DNA of 64,000 nucleotides from Prostheceraeus crozeri. Its lineage: Eukaryota; Platyhelminthes; Polycladida; Euryleptidae. The notes under the pieces are model-generated. The model was not told the DNA's origin, searched no databases, and saw only the letters and a program-made list of their open reading frames with translations. Location: contig CAJQUW010006842.1 of the NCBI GenBank assembly GCA_907163375.1, forward strand, positions 129,001-193,000. The letters are read 5' to 3'. The translations under genes and the position numbers were made by a program. Within the stretch, counting starts at the first letter, position 1, and each line of letters opens with the position of its first letter. This document shows positions 42,136-53,281 of the stretch, piece by piece.

Positions 42136-42740
42136 TGTTTAATATTATACTTATGAAGGGACATCATCTCGATAGTATGTGAACACAGGAATAATTTGAA
42201 AAAAATATTACTTGATTATTGACAATCCTGAGTGCAACAGCAATTTCAGCAAACTGCAACCCCTTTGTCCGTCGAGATTTAATGTGAGGCATAGATCCAT
42301 TTCTGCGATCATACACTGTAAACTATAAGCAGCCACTTGTCAGACAATTTATCAGCCAAATCAGCATTTTGGCTGATGCTACGTATTATTATATAAATTT
42401 CCTGTTTATCAGACAATTTTTGTCTCATCGCACGGACTAATTTGTATTATTACGTTTACTGCATATCATACTACTTATGACTAATATATACACTTTTATC
42501 AAAATTGGATGGTATCCTTGTAGTAGGGATCCTAAGTAGGGTTCATTTAAAATACTTGAAGGCATTGGAATAACTGGTCTGAATATTTGACATATTGATG
42601 CCATCTTTTAATTCTGTTTTTACTATGTTCTTTGCAACTTTCAAGGGTATATATACTTCCCGAAAGTTGACATCGACTGAACGAAAGACATCTTGGAAGA
42701 TATCGGAGTAGTTCATAATCTGCATATAAGACTGCTTGTG

Positions 42741-42815
42741 TGAGCAACTATAGATTTCGGAGCCAAAGCAGCCTCGCATTCGAAAAATCCCTGGTAAATT
42801 GCTACATGCACAAGT
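42741..42815 (+). pseudogene. Duplicate fragment of hAT transposase
   Basis: The frame ISEPKQPRIRKIPGKLLHAQ repeats the segment at 43461-43532 almost exactly at the DNA level, with about five changes in 70 bp. It then runs into GTAAGTTTAG, which resembles a splice donor. The upstream sequence is unrelated to the second copy, so this is an isolated duplicate. Confidence 0.55.
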
Positions 42816-42945
42816 AAGTTTAGTGAAATGAGAAAATTATTTTCTCACGAACGACTCCAGAGGCGACGGATCGGATGAACGATGCGTTATCAAACTTTTA
42901 GAAGATGACAACGTCGCAAAAATCAAAAATGAAATAATTATTTAG

Positions 42946-43004
42946 TCTCTACCGGTTTCAATTGGCAACAAGATGACAGAGATGGACCAATCTTCATCAG
43001 GAGA
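42946..43004 (-). ncRNA. Solitary hammerhead ribozyme
   Basis: On the minus strand stem I pairs UCUC (43004-43001) with GAGA (42949-42946). The core is CUGAUGA (43000-42994). A long stem II closes with GAUUGG and CCAAUU, then GAAA (42959-42956). The ACCGGU stem III (42956-42951) and the cleavage triplet GUA with the cut expected after 42950 complete it. All invariant bases are present. The surroundings contain no polymerase frame, so it is probably the terminal segment of a truncated Penelope-like or retrozyme-like element. Confidence 0.7.
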
Positions 43005-43359
43005 AATATAAAAAGAGGACATTTAGTCCCTACAATTTTAAACAACAAACAGTTTTAAAAAAATTCCATTATATGCATGCATAGACTACCTAGATATTAT
43101 AAGATATATTCCAAGATATTCTATATCATAAATATAGAAATCACCAAAGTCATATGGAAGTAGGAGATTTAGGTTCATAGATCGCTGACCTCTGTAGCAC
43201 ATGCTGCATATTAAGGCCATGAGGCCGGCCAGTCAGTCATTAGTTGGCTTCAGAAAAAGTTCAGTCAAACTGCTTCAGAAAGGGTCTTTCTATTTGACCC
43301 TACTAATTTGTGATTTCTATCCGATCATCTCGCCACCTCGCTTCAAAATCCTCAGATTT

Positions 43360-44402
43360 CGATCAGTAGGTCACTGAAGACTGCTGAATTAACAGTCAAA
43401 ACCTTAGAAAAGAAATGAAGAACGCTTCGAGAAATCATGGAACAAGTGTCTTCAAGCAGTGAGCAACTATCGATTTCAGAGCCAAAGCAGCCTCGCATTA
43501 GAAAAATCCCAGGTAAATTGCTACATGTACAATTGAACCCGTCATGTGAGCAACACACATTGAACACCTACCAGCTTTTTTAAAGCAACATACGTACTTT
43601 GAGGCGATCGACACGTCAATTAACGAAGTGAAGCGTAGATTCGATCAGCGATCATACCAAATTCTCCGATCAATGGAAAAGCTTCTGATTAATGATGTGA
43701 TTTCATTTTTTAAAGAATTTGACTGAAAAAATTGAAAATGTAATTGGAAATGTTGGGAAATCTTTCGAAGATGTAACTGTGTAATTCTGTTGTGCAGGTA
43801 TGTTCTCAAGTTTGCTTTATTCATGCTGTATATAATGGCATGCAAAAAGTTGATCTCAAAATTAAAAAATGTACCAAGAAATTAGAAAAATTCTCCAATA
43901 AATCAAAAAAGCCGAGTTTGGTATTCTATCGATGCACTATTCCCTACTATCAATGTCGGGTTTTAGAATTTCTGTGCACATAGCTTCTCGAAGTCGAAGG
44001 CTGATGTTATTCTTGTCCAAAGCTACCATAGAAATATCAAAAGGGAAGTTGTCGTGGGCTCTATGGAGAGTGCAAAGTTACAAATATTCATAGGCATTGG
44101 AGTCTTTCCAAGTAATATTTTCTCTAGCATGTGCATGTTAGGCCGATGAGACAAAGCTCTTACTAAATGAAATCGAGCAAGTGCCTCACATTCTCCTGAT
44201 AGTAACGTCTTCCAACTCAACCGCTGAGCGAAGTTTCTCAACTTTACAAAGATTGAAAAATTGGTTGCGGTCATCCATGATTCAGCAGAAGTATGCGAAC
44301 AAAGTGATTAATCATAACCAAACTAAAATTCTTATTTTCAGAATCAATAATTTGATGATACTCCACACGTACGAAGAGGAGGCAGAGCCCTTGTGTCTGT
44401 AA
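43360..44402 (+). pseudogene. hAT transposase, broken
   Basis: The plus strand shows VKTLEKK..REIMEQVSSSS and PKQPRIRKIPGK, then YFEAIDTSINEVKRRFDQRS followed by LRSMEKLLIND. After a decayed 400-bp part comes the C-terminal dimerisation block PHILLIVTSSNSTAERSFST with LQRLKNWLRSSM. ERSFS is the signature of hAT transposases. Several stops interrupt it and the N-terminal zinc finger was not found. The enzyme would excise hAT elements such as the 36.2-kb copy, but there is no evidence that the two are related. Confidence 0.8.
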
Positions 44403-45816
44403 ACAATGATGAAAGAATTTGTTGCCACGTCTGTGTTTATGGACTGCTATAATGTATTTATGAAATTATGAACCAAAAATATTAACTGAGATCGTCAGCT
44501 TTCGTTGATGTAATATTTGTTTTCACTTCAACTCTACAACATTTCTCACTACAATAAAAAGCATAGGTTTTTTTCCCTATAGAGTTTCTCAACTTTCACT
44601 GATATACGACTATCTAGCCTGATTTGCGACAATAACTAATCAAGGTTTTCTTACTGAAGCATTTGCAAGATGTTATTTCTCATCTAATAATAAATTGAAA
44701 TAATTTAGCAAAATAGTATGATAAGCCTTTTCTTGCAGCTTGTTTTTGTCATTTATTCATCTTATTTAAAATGTAATGTTTGTAATGCAATACAGTACAT
44801 GTTCATGTTGTCCTTCCCACTTTGTAAAACGTTGCGCCGCGCATGGGGCCTATATGGTAGCCCACTATCTTCATCTATCAAGATAAAATGTTAGTTACAG
44901 AGTTGTGTCCCACAGAGTATAAAATGATATAATGCAATAATATAGCATTGAAGTCATCTGAAAAAGTTATCAGAAAATAAAAGATCACTCAAATGGTAAA
45001 CTTGTTGAAGTTACCTCACAGTAGGTAACACAAGTTGCCTAGCCGAAAAAATAATTGAAAGTCATAGTAAAAAAATAAACCAACCTACAGGAATTCATTC
45101 AATTCCATAACAGCACATGCAGTCAGTCTATACAGACGAATACAACATTTTAGTGTACCTGCACATTGCCACCCCCCAATCAAAAATTCTTTCCGCCGCC
45201 CTTACACGTACATGTCATTGACGTTCGTCAAGCTCATTATATATGTAGATATTTACATTGCATGTTGTAATACGGAGTTGATTTGAAATATGAAAAGCGC
45301 GTATCACATGCACTGCGCATTAGGAGAGAGAAACAGTTCCCCCTGATTTAAAACCTGAAATACCACCGCGAGACAGAAGCTTCATCATCGTTTATTTCTG
45401 TCAAAAACAGTGAAACAATGAACATGACAACATTTTAGGAAGAATTTAAGTCTGAATTGCCTACGCATAGCTGCTGCCGACAACAATTTGGTTTCTTCCT
45501 ATTCCCCAGCATTGTTTTCAATTCTTCAAATCAGATTAAGACAACACAGTGTATGTTGCTGAAATATAATTCGATGCTATTTTGACTAACTAACGTATTT
45601 TGCTCCTATTTCAACTCTCATTTGCAAGACGATTATGTGTGACTGAATGAAAACCATTGAAGAGATTGAGACCGTATTATGACTGCTTAGGTGTGACATA
45701 CTATTTCTAAAAAAGTTTCGAAATTCTGTGCCTAATTTTATCAGTTCATTACATACAGATACACTAGTTAGTCAAAATACTCATATAGCTCATTAGACAT
45801 GTGAAGTTTGTGTGTA
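44403..45816. other. Non-coding stretch
   Basis: No open frame of interest, no inverted repeat and no RNA were seen. It is AT-rich intron sequence of the TSP1 gene. Confidence 0.4.
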
Positions 45817-47889
45817 CGGTGCCCCGCAAAACACCCCAAATTTTACATTAACGAAGTTTTCCTGTACTTGACACTACATTTCATGTCATCTTGTTATGGC
45901 TAGGCTTCAAAAGTAACCTCTTACTTAATTGCAGTCTCTAGTCGACAGATAAAACATGCCGATTGATGTGTTGGGTTAACAGAATGCCATAGATATCTTA
46001 CTGCATAGATTATTATGCCCACAAAAAACCAAAATTTCCAAAAGGACATGATTACTTTGCATGTGTTGAAAATTTGATATTCCCATAGCCCTCAGAGCGC
46101 ATGAGCATTACTTTCCAGTCGGTGATCAGCTTTTCAGTCCTTGGTCAGCACTTTTCAGTCCCTGGTCAACTTTGCTGTCTTTGCGGTCACTACTTTGCAG
46201 TTCGACAGCTTTTGTGCTGCAAAGTGTATTTTCGTCATGATTTTATTTTCTCTATGTATTATTTTGATTGTATTTACGTTGAATATCCTTGACAAGTGCC
46301 TAAATCTAGCAATTGAAACATAGGTGCATTACAATATGCTAAATTGAAATATATCGACCTAATGCAGAATCAAAAATATCAAATTGGCGAACGATATATT
46401 ATTAACACAATTATCAACAGTACCAGTAATTTGGATTTCTGTCAGATAGCTGACAACATTCGAAAAAATTCACCTCTTCGGTCTCTGCATCTTCTCCCAC
46501 TGATATTTTCTTCATTATCATTTCTGCGGTTCTTTCATTTTCAAGTCGCTATTTGGTTAATAGAATGTAACGAATACTGGACACCAAGGTATAATACTAA
46601 TTACATTCATATTCAAAAAGTCTTCTTTTGCAATGTTTGGTAGCCTATGTCTATTCCTAGTCCATGGATGAAAATAGTGAATTATGTATTTCAAAGTATA
46701 TAGCCATAGACTTCCTTCAGTACTCGATCGCTGCGCTCTCTCAGCAACGATATCACTCCTCGTACTGAAAAGTTGACTTTTTAATTTTCGTGAAAATGAT
46801 TATTATTTTGCTACTTTCCTGGTAATTACAAGATAACAGGACAGCAAAACAAAATGACAACGCAACTCAGAGTCTACATTGATGTTCCACAATTAGCTAT
46901 TAATGAAATAGCCAATATGTTAATGATGTTCAACATTATTAATTTACATTAATAATAACATTAATACATAATAACATAACAATAAGATCCTCTGGTCTTA
47001 ATTCAGTTTTCAGATTTGCTGCTCTGTAAATTCTTTCGTTTTGGCTGCTCAGCGGTGCCTTCAGATGGAACGATGCCCCGTCTGAAAACCAGATATTCTT
47101 CCATGAGCCATAATTTCCGCAAGAATTGATCTGATTTTGTGACCAATCCATTCCTGCTTCTCTGTGTGCAGCACTTAGTGTATGACATCTTGTTTTGCGA
47201 TAGCATTTCAAAGAAGATTTCTTTAAAATACGAGACACCTTTTGACAGATTTCATTTGCTCACAATTTGTCGTTGACTGCAATGTTTTCTTTCTGGAGAG
47301 TTCGATGGCGTAACTGCTAGAGCAGCCACAGCGTCTCGAATTTCTGGCCCATGCTTTGTAGACGTTCCTGAACCTCTCCTTCGCTTGCATGCAGCATCAT
47401 CCACTTCTTGCTTTAACCTTGATACTACGCCATCAAACTGATACTGGGTGATTTTTCTCAACAACTGTGGTAAACATCAGAGCATTTTTGTAGCCCCAAG
47501 TGGAGTGTTCCGACTTAAAAAGGTCGATCGATAGCTTCTCGTTGGAAGTCGCTAAGTTGAGGCATTGTCGTATCGTATGATGTTTAATCGCAAGCATGAA
47601 GCAATGTCATCGTCGTCACCAACGTTATAACATTCATCGATGTTAATGGTAACGTGTGATCAATACGCGCATACTCGCAAACAGCAAAATAATATATCCA
47701 TGCACTAAGATATCTATGGCATTCTGTCAACCCAATACATCAATCGGCATGTTTTATCTGTCGACTAGAGACTGCACTTAAGGAAGAGGTTAATTATGAA
47801 ACCTAGCCATAACAAGTTGACGTGATTTATAGCGTTAAGTAGAAAAATACTTCGTAAAAGTAACATTTTAGGTTTTTGTTGGGCACCCT
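45817..47889 (-). mobile_element. Tc1/mariner-superfamily element with ~190-bp inverted repeats
   Basis: Both ends are flanked by TA (45815-45816; 47890-47891). Left and right ends match as inverted copies from GGTGCCC inward, with a long well-conserved block: TTGTTATGGCTAGG, CAGTCTCTAGTCGACAGATA, AAACATGCCGATTGATG, AGAATGCCATAGATATCTTA. The inverted repeats are about 190 bp, longer than in most Tc1 elements. The remains of a transposase gene lie at 47464-46939. About 900 bp between the gene remnant and the left repeat show no transposase motif. Confidence 0.8.
46939..47464 (-). pseudogene. Tc1/mariner transposase N-terminal part, broken
   Basis: An N-terminal DNA-binding region (ERKHCSQRQIVSKVSRILKK) leads into CYRKTRCHTLSAAHREAG and then the first catalytic aspartate in IWFSDGASFHLKAPLSSQNE. 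This resembles the WFSDEAxFHLxGxVNxQN block common in arthropod and aquatic mariner relatives. The second and third acidic residues are missing because the frame ends soon after LRPEDL. One frame change lies near 47238. Confidence 0.65.
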
Positions 47890-47891
47890 TA

Positions 47892-49063
47892 CATCAGCGT
47901 AATATCACAGCTTAGGTTGTGTTTAGTTATTTCAGTATCTATATTCCAACGTCGAGAACTAACTCTATGATCTACGTAGCCATGTAGGACTTAGTTACAA
48001 AGCCCTAACTCTATCAGGACCCCTATTAACTTCTTTTTATATCTCCTGAAATAAGTCAGATAGAAGTGAGTTTAATTTTTTGTGACTTTTAGTTTGTATC
48101 TATGTTGAAGTTTCAGTAAAAATTTGGGCAAAATTAATTTACTGAAAGTTCAGTTTCAAAGGTCAGTTTTAAAAGAACTTTTTAGAAAATTCATAGTTTT
48201 CATTCAAAGTAGCATTGATTATTGACATAATGTTTCTGTATCATATTTACATGATATTTATACATGCGCAATTCAAAAGTGTTGACATACACATCCGTCT
48301 TATCTCCCAAAATGAGTACATGCACATTGTACATGTATATGTAATGTACATACATACGGTAGTAGGCTTAAGGCACACATGTACATGCAGATATTATTCT
48401 GGTAATTAGTTGTCGTGATATTTTTGAGATACACCAAAATAACTACATGTAAGCTTGCATCATGTATCATAAACCTTGTCTTTATAGCGAATAAGTCACT
48501 AGAACGAGACATTTGTAAAGAAAGAAAACTGCAATAATACATGAAAATACATTATTTGCGTTCAAATTTTAAATTGCTATTTCTAGCACTAAAATTAACG
48601 TAGAATATTGTACTTAGAACACCATACAACGTAGAAATACTTGAGAAAATGCTTGCATGAATATTTTAGTTGCAATGAACAATTTTCAAAGATTCAAACA
48701 ATAGGCATAGATTCATAAAAATTCAAATGAAATGAAAAAAATTGAAATTTCACAAAAAATGAAATTTAAATTTTTGGTATGAAGGTCTATAGTTTTCATA
48801 AAGTTTTATTCTGCAGAACGTAGAAAGTTTGAGGGGCGGCACTTTGTCCCCCCCTGCGGTTCTGCGACGCTAAAAATCGCCCGTCCTGATAGGGCCAAGT
48901 CCCAAATGAGCGCTAGAAATATTACTGAACCTGAGTACGACTAAGAGATGAGTCTCAAAATGTAGTACTCTTAGTGCGAAAAATGTCAGTGTTCATTTTA
49001 AAACTGTTTGGGTTCGAAGGCACAGTACTTAAATCGTACTCATTTGCTGAGTTGCATGCGATA
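47892..49063. other. Non-coding stretch
   Basis: Contains ACATGTA-rich low-complexity sequence at about 48310-48390 and repeated AGTAC motifs from 48930 onward. No gene found. Confidence 0.4.
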
Positions 49064-49179
49064 AAACACAGTCGGAGCTGATGTAAAACATTGACAGGAC
49101 TTGAAACACAGTCGGAGAAAGTGGCAGACGTTGGCAGGACTCAAAGCACAGTCGGTGAGAATGGCAAACGTTGACAATA
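49064..49179. repeat. Minisatellite, three 40-bp units
   Basis: Units start at 49064, 49104 and 49144 with AACACAGTCGG or AGCACAGTCGG and contain (A/G)ACGTTG(A/G)CA-type ends. They differ by several substitutions each. Confidence 0.7.
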
Positions 49180-49481
49180 GATAGAATTATATCTCAGAGA
49201 ATCATCGAGCAGTGAATGATACGATGACAAAGCGCTGTGAATTTAAGTGTGAAGTGATGTTGCGATAGTGCAGTGACGCCGCTTCATGCACTGCTGTTGC
49301 CCTCCCTATAACTGAGTCAGAATTTCACGATTGTTTGTCTTTCCCTATTTCATAACATTAGTACTCAAGTAGAACTTGAGATGCATTTTAGTACTCTTTC
49401 ATTTAGTACTCAGATTGGAACTTGAATAGGACTTTATGAGCGACAACAAATAACCTGAGGCAGACGCATGGTCAGACTTAC

Positions 49482-49849
49482 CCGAGATCTCTTGCAGCAA
49501 ATCAATCTTCAAATCTTTTATAAAGGATTTGATATTTTCGAATCTCCTTCCAATTGCACTTGAGATTGCTTTGACAAACTTCTTAGTTGCGTTCTTTTGC
49601 CTCTGTAATTCATCAAATATCATGAGTGTAGCTTTCCGTTGTCTGTCAGCTTCAACTCTCATTTCCTTCATCAAATTTCGCAAAATGTTTTCACACTTTC
49701 CTTCGTTTGAATTTGAAATCGACATGCTTATTGTTTCTGTAAGATTTTCGGTTGGTGCATCTCGCTCTTGTATGAGAATCTCAGAAGACTTGCACGAGAT
49801 CACTGCTATTGTCAATACAACAACCACAAAGCTTGAATACAGTGACATT
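49482..49849 (-). CDS. First coding exon of secreted TSP1 gene: signal peptide and coiled coil
   Basis: The acceptor CTTATTCATTTTCAG is followed at once by A-ATG (start codon 49848-49846), so a 5' untranslated exon lies upstream, above 49849. The exon encodes 122 residues and one further base, then GTAAGT. The signal peptide is MSLYSSFVVVVLTIAVISC. A polar linker has two N-glycosylation sequons (NLT, NAT in the later helix), and then from about residue 53 comes an amphipathic, charged helical stretch (ILRNLMKEMRVEADRQRKAT and on to LKIDLLQEIS) suited to oligomerise. Phase 1 at the end matches the TSP1 exon at 39839. An upstream in-frame ATG lies in the intron and was not used. Confidence 0.78.
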
Positions 49850-50584
49850 CTGAAAATGAATAAGTTGGTATAGAAATAGTAGTAAAAAAGATTTTTCAAA
49901 AAGTTGATTCATAGAGATGTCCTAGGCTCTAAAGTACTGGAGAGGACATGCATATTGAAAAAAGCATCAGTAGTCCAGCAGTCTGAATGAGCATACAAGG
50001 AATTAGGCCGAACTGAGACTTCCACAGAATGATGACACCTTATGGCCACTGCGAATCTGAGCTGTGCGTCTGCCGAAGCAACAAGATGACCAAATTAGTA
50101 AAAGCTGACGCCACTTGTCTCCGGTCGCATCTCCATCTTGTTTCCTCAAAGCTAGGTTTTACAACTTGCGCTTGCGATTAGAATGCTTTAATGAATAACC
50201 GAATAATTACCTTATAATCGCATAATTAGATTTCAAGGTATTTTGAATGGTTATTTTTGAAGGAAAAGCCTCCACTTTCATAAGCGCATGCTGTATTCAA
50301 TGAACCAATCAATATTATCAGTCTATCAACCCGCTCCCCGCTGGTGGAGAAACGTTTTTCGCCCCCCCCCTAGGAGAAATTTTTGAATATCATCTAAACC
50401 AACTAAGCTATGGCTACCAGATTTCTAGTAGCTTACTTTCTACGTATTATACAACTTTTGACTGAAGGATAATAAGTTTGGCACTATTCTTTCAAAGTGA
50501 GAGCTATTTTAAAATGTGAATGTTTGGAATATTTTGGCTGACTTCGGTACATATTCACTACTAATGTACGTGTATATTGCGGTA
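49850..50584. other. Upstream region of the TSP1 coding sequence
   Basis: Expected to contain the 5'-most intron, and perhaps the leader exon and promoter, but none could be fixed. A partial copy of the 18837-19325 palindrome arm is at 50003-50080. Confidence 0.35.
50003..50080 (+). repeat. Partial copy of the 18837-type palindromic element
   Basis: Shares AGGCCGAA, TGAGAC, CACAGAATGATG, CCACT..CGAAT and GTGCGTCTGCCGA in the same order as the left arm at 18842-18912. Only one arm is present. Confidence 0.5.
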
Positions 50585-51130
50585 TTCTTCATGAAATAAG
50601 TTGAGATTACATAAAGGATTCTTCCTATTAATATAGAGATATTCACAGATGCGAAATCTTTGATTTGAAATTATCTGCTTCTTATGTATACATGTTTGAA
50701 ATTTGAAATTCAAATATAATTTTACATTATTTGTGTACTTTTTATATCTGCATCTTATCAACAATTATTGAAATTTTTCAGAATCATATTATTTTTTTCA
50801 GCCTCAGTGTCTCGATAAAAGTCACCGAATTTGGCTGTTTCTTCACCTGCAGAAACTAAATACTAAAATGTGCAATTTTACTGCTATTTGAGTTGAACTA
50901 AAAGTTTGAATTATTTGACCGTTGACCTCATCTAATACAATGACGCAATCTCAAAGCGATTAATAATCATCGTTTTATTGACCACCTTGACCAGAGCTTT
51001 TGATTAGTGAATGGTCTATTAGTTTTTGCTGTCATTTTCCATTTCAAATAGTGATGTAATGGAAATTTGTTAAGAATTGGCGGTTTTTGACCTTTGATCT
51101 TCAACTCAGCCCAGGGATGACCTTGAAGAT
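50585..51130 (+). repeat. Dispersed repeat, partner of 28330-28905 (inverted)
   Basis: Plus-strand copy of the repeat described at 28330-28905, with the order of blocks preserved over about 550 bp and identity roughly 75-80 percent by eye. No LINE coding sequence precedes this copy. Confidence 0.6.
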
Positions 51131-51705
51131 TAAACTGATGATGTTTTTCTGAATCCCCTTTCAGTGCCTATTCGAAAGATTTTTCATAAACGCATGCTGT
51201 ATTCCATGCACACATAGGTGTAAATTCGTGTTTGATCATGTGGTATGGCATCGTAGACAGTAATCAGCATGTTGAGGGCATTGCATTTGAACGGTCATAC
51301 TTTTCCCCGTTCGTTCGATCTTCCATCGTTCGAGCTATCAACCCCCACTCCAACAATATATTTGTGCTTGTACATCTTTTGAAACTGAACAACAAGGTGC
51401 GACTCCTGTAGCAATCTATCTAAATATTCCTTGACCAGCCTCAGCCTGAATTTATTAAATGCATGGACTACTAGAAAGCTATCACCAATAGTTCATTCTA
51501 ATAGTCCATATGATTTGGGGTGTCAAAATTCCTTCGACAAGCACATGTATTGAATTTCTGTCAAATCCGTTCAATCAAGCAAAAAAAGCCGTTCGCTCCG
51601 ATCACCGCTCATCGACTTCTCAGACACACCGCCCGATAATTCGTTCATCAGAAAAATAAAAGAATATCGATTAATCGTTCGTTCAAATATCTAGGGGCCT
51701 ATGTA
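51131..51705. other. Non-coding stretch
   Basis: Several CGTTCG-type motifs at 51300-51340 and 51580-51690 hint at decayed inverted repeats. Nothing definite. Confidence 0.3.
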
Positions 51706-52753
51706 CCAGGTGAGTTAAAAGTCTTTGCCAACTGAGAAAGAACTTCCTAATTCAGTAAAAAACGCTTATGTCACATTCATTTGTAAACAGGACTTATGTC
51801 ACTACAAAAGTCAAAATTCTAAAAGTCTTCCATCATATTTCCATGCAAGCCCGGTATTGTTTTATAAAACAAGAAAGCTTCTTCTGAACAAATCCAATGG
51901 GATATTTTCAATTTCGGTCACAATTTTCTCTTTTAAATCAGATACTGAATGGAGTCTTGCTCCATCGACATAGACTTTTGAGCGCAGATATGACCACAGC
52001 CAACATAGGCAAGCACTCAATTCAAGTGATTTGGCAGGTCATTCAATTGGCCCTCTCCGGCCAATCCACTGATTCGACAAAAATTTATCCAAGATTTCTT
52101 TGGCGCTTCGGTGGTAATGGGGAGGCGCGCCGTCTTGTTGGTAGAGCACTTCGCGCCTTCTCGTGAAGAAAGGCACCACTTTTTCTGAGAGAATAGAATA
52201 ATATCGTTCACCAGTCATCGTTTCTGTGGATATATCAACGGCTACCACAACGTAGTAGCTGAGGCACACCCACGCTGTCAGACTTGCAGTTCGGCATCGA
52301 TTACAAATGCGTTTCACTGGATTCTCAGATCCACAGTAATGAACATTATGTTTATTCACATCACTGGCAAAATTGAATACACATTCGTCAGAAAAATTGG
52401 TTTTTTCTTCGAATTTCTTTCGAAAACTGGATCTCTTGCCAGCTTTGATATCATTTCTTCGCAAAATTGAGCTCCTCTGTTGCTGTCTCCATCGCTAAAA
52501 AAACTGTGAGTAAATGGGCTTGTACGGATGCAGTTTGTTGTTTTTCAAAATTCGACATACTGACGTTTGAGAAACGTTTGCCCCTTCAGATAACCATCGA
52601 GTAGAGGTAGAGGGGTTCATGAAGTCGATGGCTTACTAGGAGCATAGAAAGAAGCTTACATAGAAAGTGCTTGCTAGTTTTCACTTCAATATGTTGTCAA
52701 TATCTTCTTAATCAATAGGTTGTTGAATTGGCAAAGTCTTTTGACTCACCCAG
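51706..52753 (-). mobile_element. mariner-type DNA transposon remnant
   Basis: The ends CCAGGTGAGTTAAAAGTCTT (left) and, inverted, CTGGGTGAGTCAAAAGACTT (right) are about 28-bp terminal inverted repeats. TA flanks both (51704-51705, 52754-52755). Length is 1,048 bp, somewhat under the usual 1.3 kb, so internal sequence has been lost. Confidence 0.85.
51720..52640 (-). pseudogene. mariner transposase, broken
   Basis: On the minus strand a helix-turn-helix region (EGANVSQTSVCRILKNNKLH) is followed by the catalytic core. The first aspartate is in TNFSDECVFNF and the second in YQQDGAPPHYHRSAKEILDK. The third-motif block WPARSPDLN is decayed just after GRRGPIE, where a stop occurs. C-terminal sequence (EKIVTEIENIPLDLFRRSFL) continues to about 51870. 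At least two stops plus a frame change are present. Confidence 0.75.
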
Positions 52754-53023
52754 TATGCTATCTCGCGAATTTCATGTGATTCAGAGCAACACATTAGGAG
52801 ATATGGAGGCACCGAGGTGCCACTTTCCTTCGGTGTGGGTAAGATAATCTAAGCTAAGCGATCTACACTTTCCATTATCAACAAGTTACTCCGATATCTG
52901 TCATTAGAGAAGACAGTGAAGTCAAATTACCCAATTTCTGAAGTCACGCTAGAGAATCTATCCCATCTGCAATGATCTAAAGCACGTGCAAGATACCAGA
53001 GCCTAAAATTAGTTCAAAATGTA

Positions 53024-53281
53024 CACTGCAAGCTGCTAACGCAAATATCCGTTAAAATTAACAATTAAAATTGGGTCTAACTATTTTTTACAGTCTTAAC
53101 TCTGAATATCCTTGCAAACAGACGCCATTTTATCTGATAGCAGATTTTAAGTGCTACGCCATCAATGATCGAATTGTAGCGTCACCACTTTTTGCAGATA
53201 TTTGGGGTAGCTGTTGTAAAGCTTTTTCTGTTTAGTTTAACGGCTATTTTAGCTGTATTTAACGGCGTACAATTTACAGTG
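53024..53281. mobile_element. 258-bp MITE, CACTG ends
   Basis: Starts CACTGCAAGC at a TA (53022-53023) and ends TTTACAGTG. Inner inverted blocks are TCCGTTAAAATTAAC and TTTAACGGCTATTTT. The right-hand TA has been lost. It is related by its ends to the MITE at 41089-41521. Confidence 0.55.

Noticed and set aside
42315-42480. A further MITE starting TA-CACTGTAAACTATAAG.
   Set aside because: One end matches the family but no inverted right end was found, so at most it is a solo end.
46110-46180. Tandem CAGTCC(C/T)TGGTCA repeats as a regulatory array.
   Set aside because: Only three imperfect units inside the Tc1-like element. No reason to see regulation.
45160-50375. Scattered C-rich blocks (45170, 48850, 50365) as one repeat family.
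   Set aside because: They share only short C runs. The flanking sequences do not align.
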